Positions 63,235 to 64,000 of a stretch of DNA of 64,000 nucleotides are shown here, piece after piece. The stretch comes from Cyanidium caldarium. Taxonomy: Eukaryota > Rhodophyta > Bangiophyceae > Cyanidiales > Cyanidiaceae. The notes under the pieces are model-generated. The model ran no database searches. It had not been told where the DNA came from and saw only the letters and a list, made by a program, of their open reading frames with translations. The stretch covers positions 186,001-250,000 of the forward strand of contig JANCYW010000011.1 of assembly GCA_026184775.1 (NCBI GenBank). Reading direction: 5' to 3'. The position numbers and the translations under genes are program-made. Each line of letters starts with the position of its first letter. Positions within the stretch are counted from its first letter, which is position 1.

Positions 63235-64000
63235 ATGGCCACCGACGAGAACGGACGGGTGGCGGGAACGGTTACGCAGCGTGCACACGCCGCCTACACC
63301 AATGACGACGCGGAGTGCGGCTTTGTGGAGGCGGAAGGCGATGGCGCCGTGCCCAATTTCTTCCAACAGTACAGTCAGACCTATTTTTGTCGGTTGGCGG
63401 AGGTGCGCCGCTTTTTCCAGCAGGCGGCACCCGACGCGTATGTGTCCCTGTCGGAGGTGCCAACGGGCACTGCCTCGACGGTGATCGGTGTCATCTACAA
63501 GCAGATGCCGCTCAAGCCGTCGGTGTTGCGGGAATATGCTGGTGACGTGATGCTGCCGGTGCCGGAGGTGAAGCGAGCGAATTACGTGTCCGACGAGGAT
63601 CGCGTGTTCATCGAGGACGAGACCGGACGCACCGAACTGTGTCTGGCGTCGGCCGGCGACAAGGACGGTTTGGTGAGCGGCGTGGTGATGGCGGTGCGCG
63701 GCACGCAGATGGAGGACGGTCGGTTGCGGGTGGAGGAGCTGCGCTATCCGCCGACCGCACCGCTGCCGCCGCCGCCGCCATCGACGACGTTGCCGAAAAG
63801 TGCCGACGGCTCGGTCGATACCGAACCGCTGTATGCGTGTTTCCTCTCCGATATCGATCCGACCGCTGCGCGCGCACAACTGCTGCTCGATTACCTCACC
63901 GGCAACCTGGGTATTGACTTGCCGCGCGTGCGCCGCATCGCTCGAGTTGTCATCGCCGGCAACATCGGCGATAGCGATGCCGCCGACGCTTTCTTGGCCA
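63235..64000 (+). CDS. POLD2: DNA polymerase delta subunit 2 (3' part outside window)
   Basis: The frame is open from the ATG at 63235 to the window end and covers the first 255 residues. It follows POLD2/Pol31. FFQQYSQTYFCRLAEVRRFF near residue 42 matches FSQQYAHIYATRLIQMR. VIGVIYKQMPLKPSVLREY near 85 matches VVGTLFKAMPLQPSILREV. DEDRVFIEDETGR, then an OB-fold strand VSGVVMAVRG, and AQLLLDYLTGNLG with RVVIAGNIG near 245 also match. POLD2 is the B subunit linking the catalytic and POLD3/POLD4 subunits of the replicative polymerase delta, and is shared with polymerase zeta. A Pro run (residues about 180-185) marks the linker to the phosphodiesterase-like domain, most of which is outside the window. 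Confidence 0.93.
   Translation, partial: MATDENGRVAGTVTQRAHAAYTNDDAECGFVEAEGDGAVPNFFQQYSQTYFCRLAEVRRFFQQAAPDAYVSLSEVPTGTASTVIGVIYKQMPLKPSVLREYAGDVMLPVPEVKRANYVSDEDRVFIEDETGRTELCLASAGDKDGLVSGVVMAVRGTQMEDGRLRVEELRYPPTAPLPPPPPSTTLPKSADGSVDTEPLYACFLSDIDPTAARAQLLLDYLTGNLGIDLPRVRRIARVVIAGNIGDSDAADAFLA

Noticed and set aside
1-64000. Transposons, retroelements, CRISPR arrays, phage or defence islands
   Set aside because: No transposase, reverse transcriptase, integrase, terminal repeats or regular spacer arrays were seen, and all supported genes are host housekeeping genes.

Overview
This is a compact, GC-rich, almost intron-free eukaryotic nuclear segment carrying about 41 protein genes and one tRNA gene in 64 kb. 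Every recognisable gene is a host housekeeping gene. The eukaryotic core includes RPL35, eIF3i, EMG1, MRE11, POLD2, a p24 cargo receptor, N-myristoyltransferase and COQ8. A photosynthetic or plastid-bearing host is suggested by a fused alpha-beta bacterial-type glycyl-tRNA synthetase and a Der/EngA GTPase of cyanobacterial flavour. One spliced protein gene (RPL35) is visible. The tRNA-Ser(GCU) carries an intron in its D loop, a rare arrangement known from Cyanidioschyzon-type red algae and also from small prasinophytes and nucleomorphs. With the intron poverty and the bacterial-type UDP-glucose dehydrogenase and HAD genes, I favour a cyanidiophyte red alga. A picoprasinophyte is the main alternative. 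This assignment is inference.

Layout. 0-5 kb: sugar-nucleotide-reductase-like gene (cut by the window edge), ALIX/Bro1, C1D, and RPL35 behind a tandem 55-bp promoter repeat. 5-16.5 kb: plastid-type GlyRS, sterol C5-desaturase, HAD phosphatase-like, a USP25/28-type deubiquitinase and NMT. 16.7-25.5 kb: p24, PSMD5-like, Mn-type cation exporter, FAD/NAD oxidoreductase, PLP enzyme, an unknown membrane protein and RAB5IF/OPTI. 25.5-36 kb: eIF3i, EMG1, SMP-C2 lipid-transfer protein, TIP30-like, THUMPD1/Tan1, Der and CSA/ERCC8. 36-48.5 kb: UGDH, bS21, a tandem DJ-1-like protein, MRE11, a J protein and a large nucleoporin-like protein. 48.8-64 kb: RNF10-like, ARL2, IWS1, COQ8, PHD-JmjC, Asterix, NUS1, MRT4, GDSL hydrolase, tRNA-Ser, a coiled-coil protein, EF-Ts and POLD2 (cut by the window edge).

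Genes alternate between strands with short spacers. Several tail-to-tail pairs are nearly touching, and two overlap within coding sequence (ALIX/C1D, THUMPD1/Der). There are no operons, and neighbours are functionally mixed. By theme, the window covers ribosome and tRNA maturation (C1D, EMG1, MRT4, THUMPD1, RPL35, eIF3i), genome maintenance and chromatin (MRE11, CSA, POLD2, IWS1, JmjC), ER membrane biogenesis and lipids (Asterix, RAB5IF/OPTI, NUS1, p24, SMP-C2, sterol desaturase), protein turnover (USP, PSMD5, RNF10) and organelle translation (GlyRS, Der, bS21, EF-Ts). I see no transposon, retroelement, CRISPR array or toxin gene. The points most worth a second look are the interrupted tRNA, an RNF10 orthologue that has lost one of its two RING zinc sites, a tandem DJ-1 protein lacking both nucleophilic cysteines, and the duplicated ACGT-containing element upstream of RPL35.
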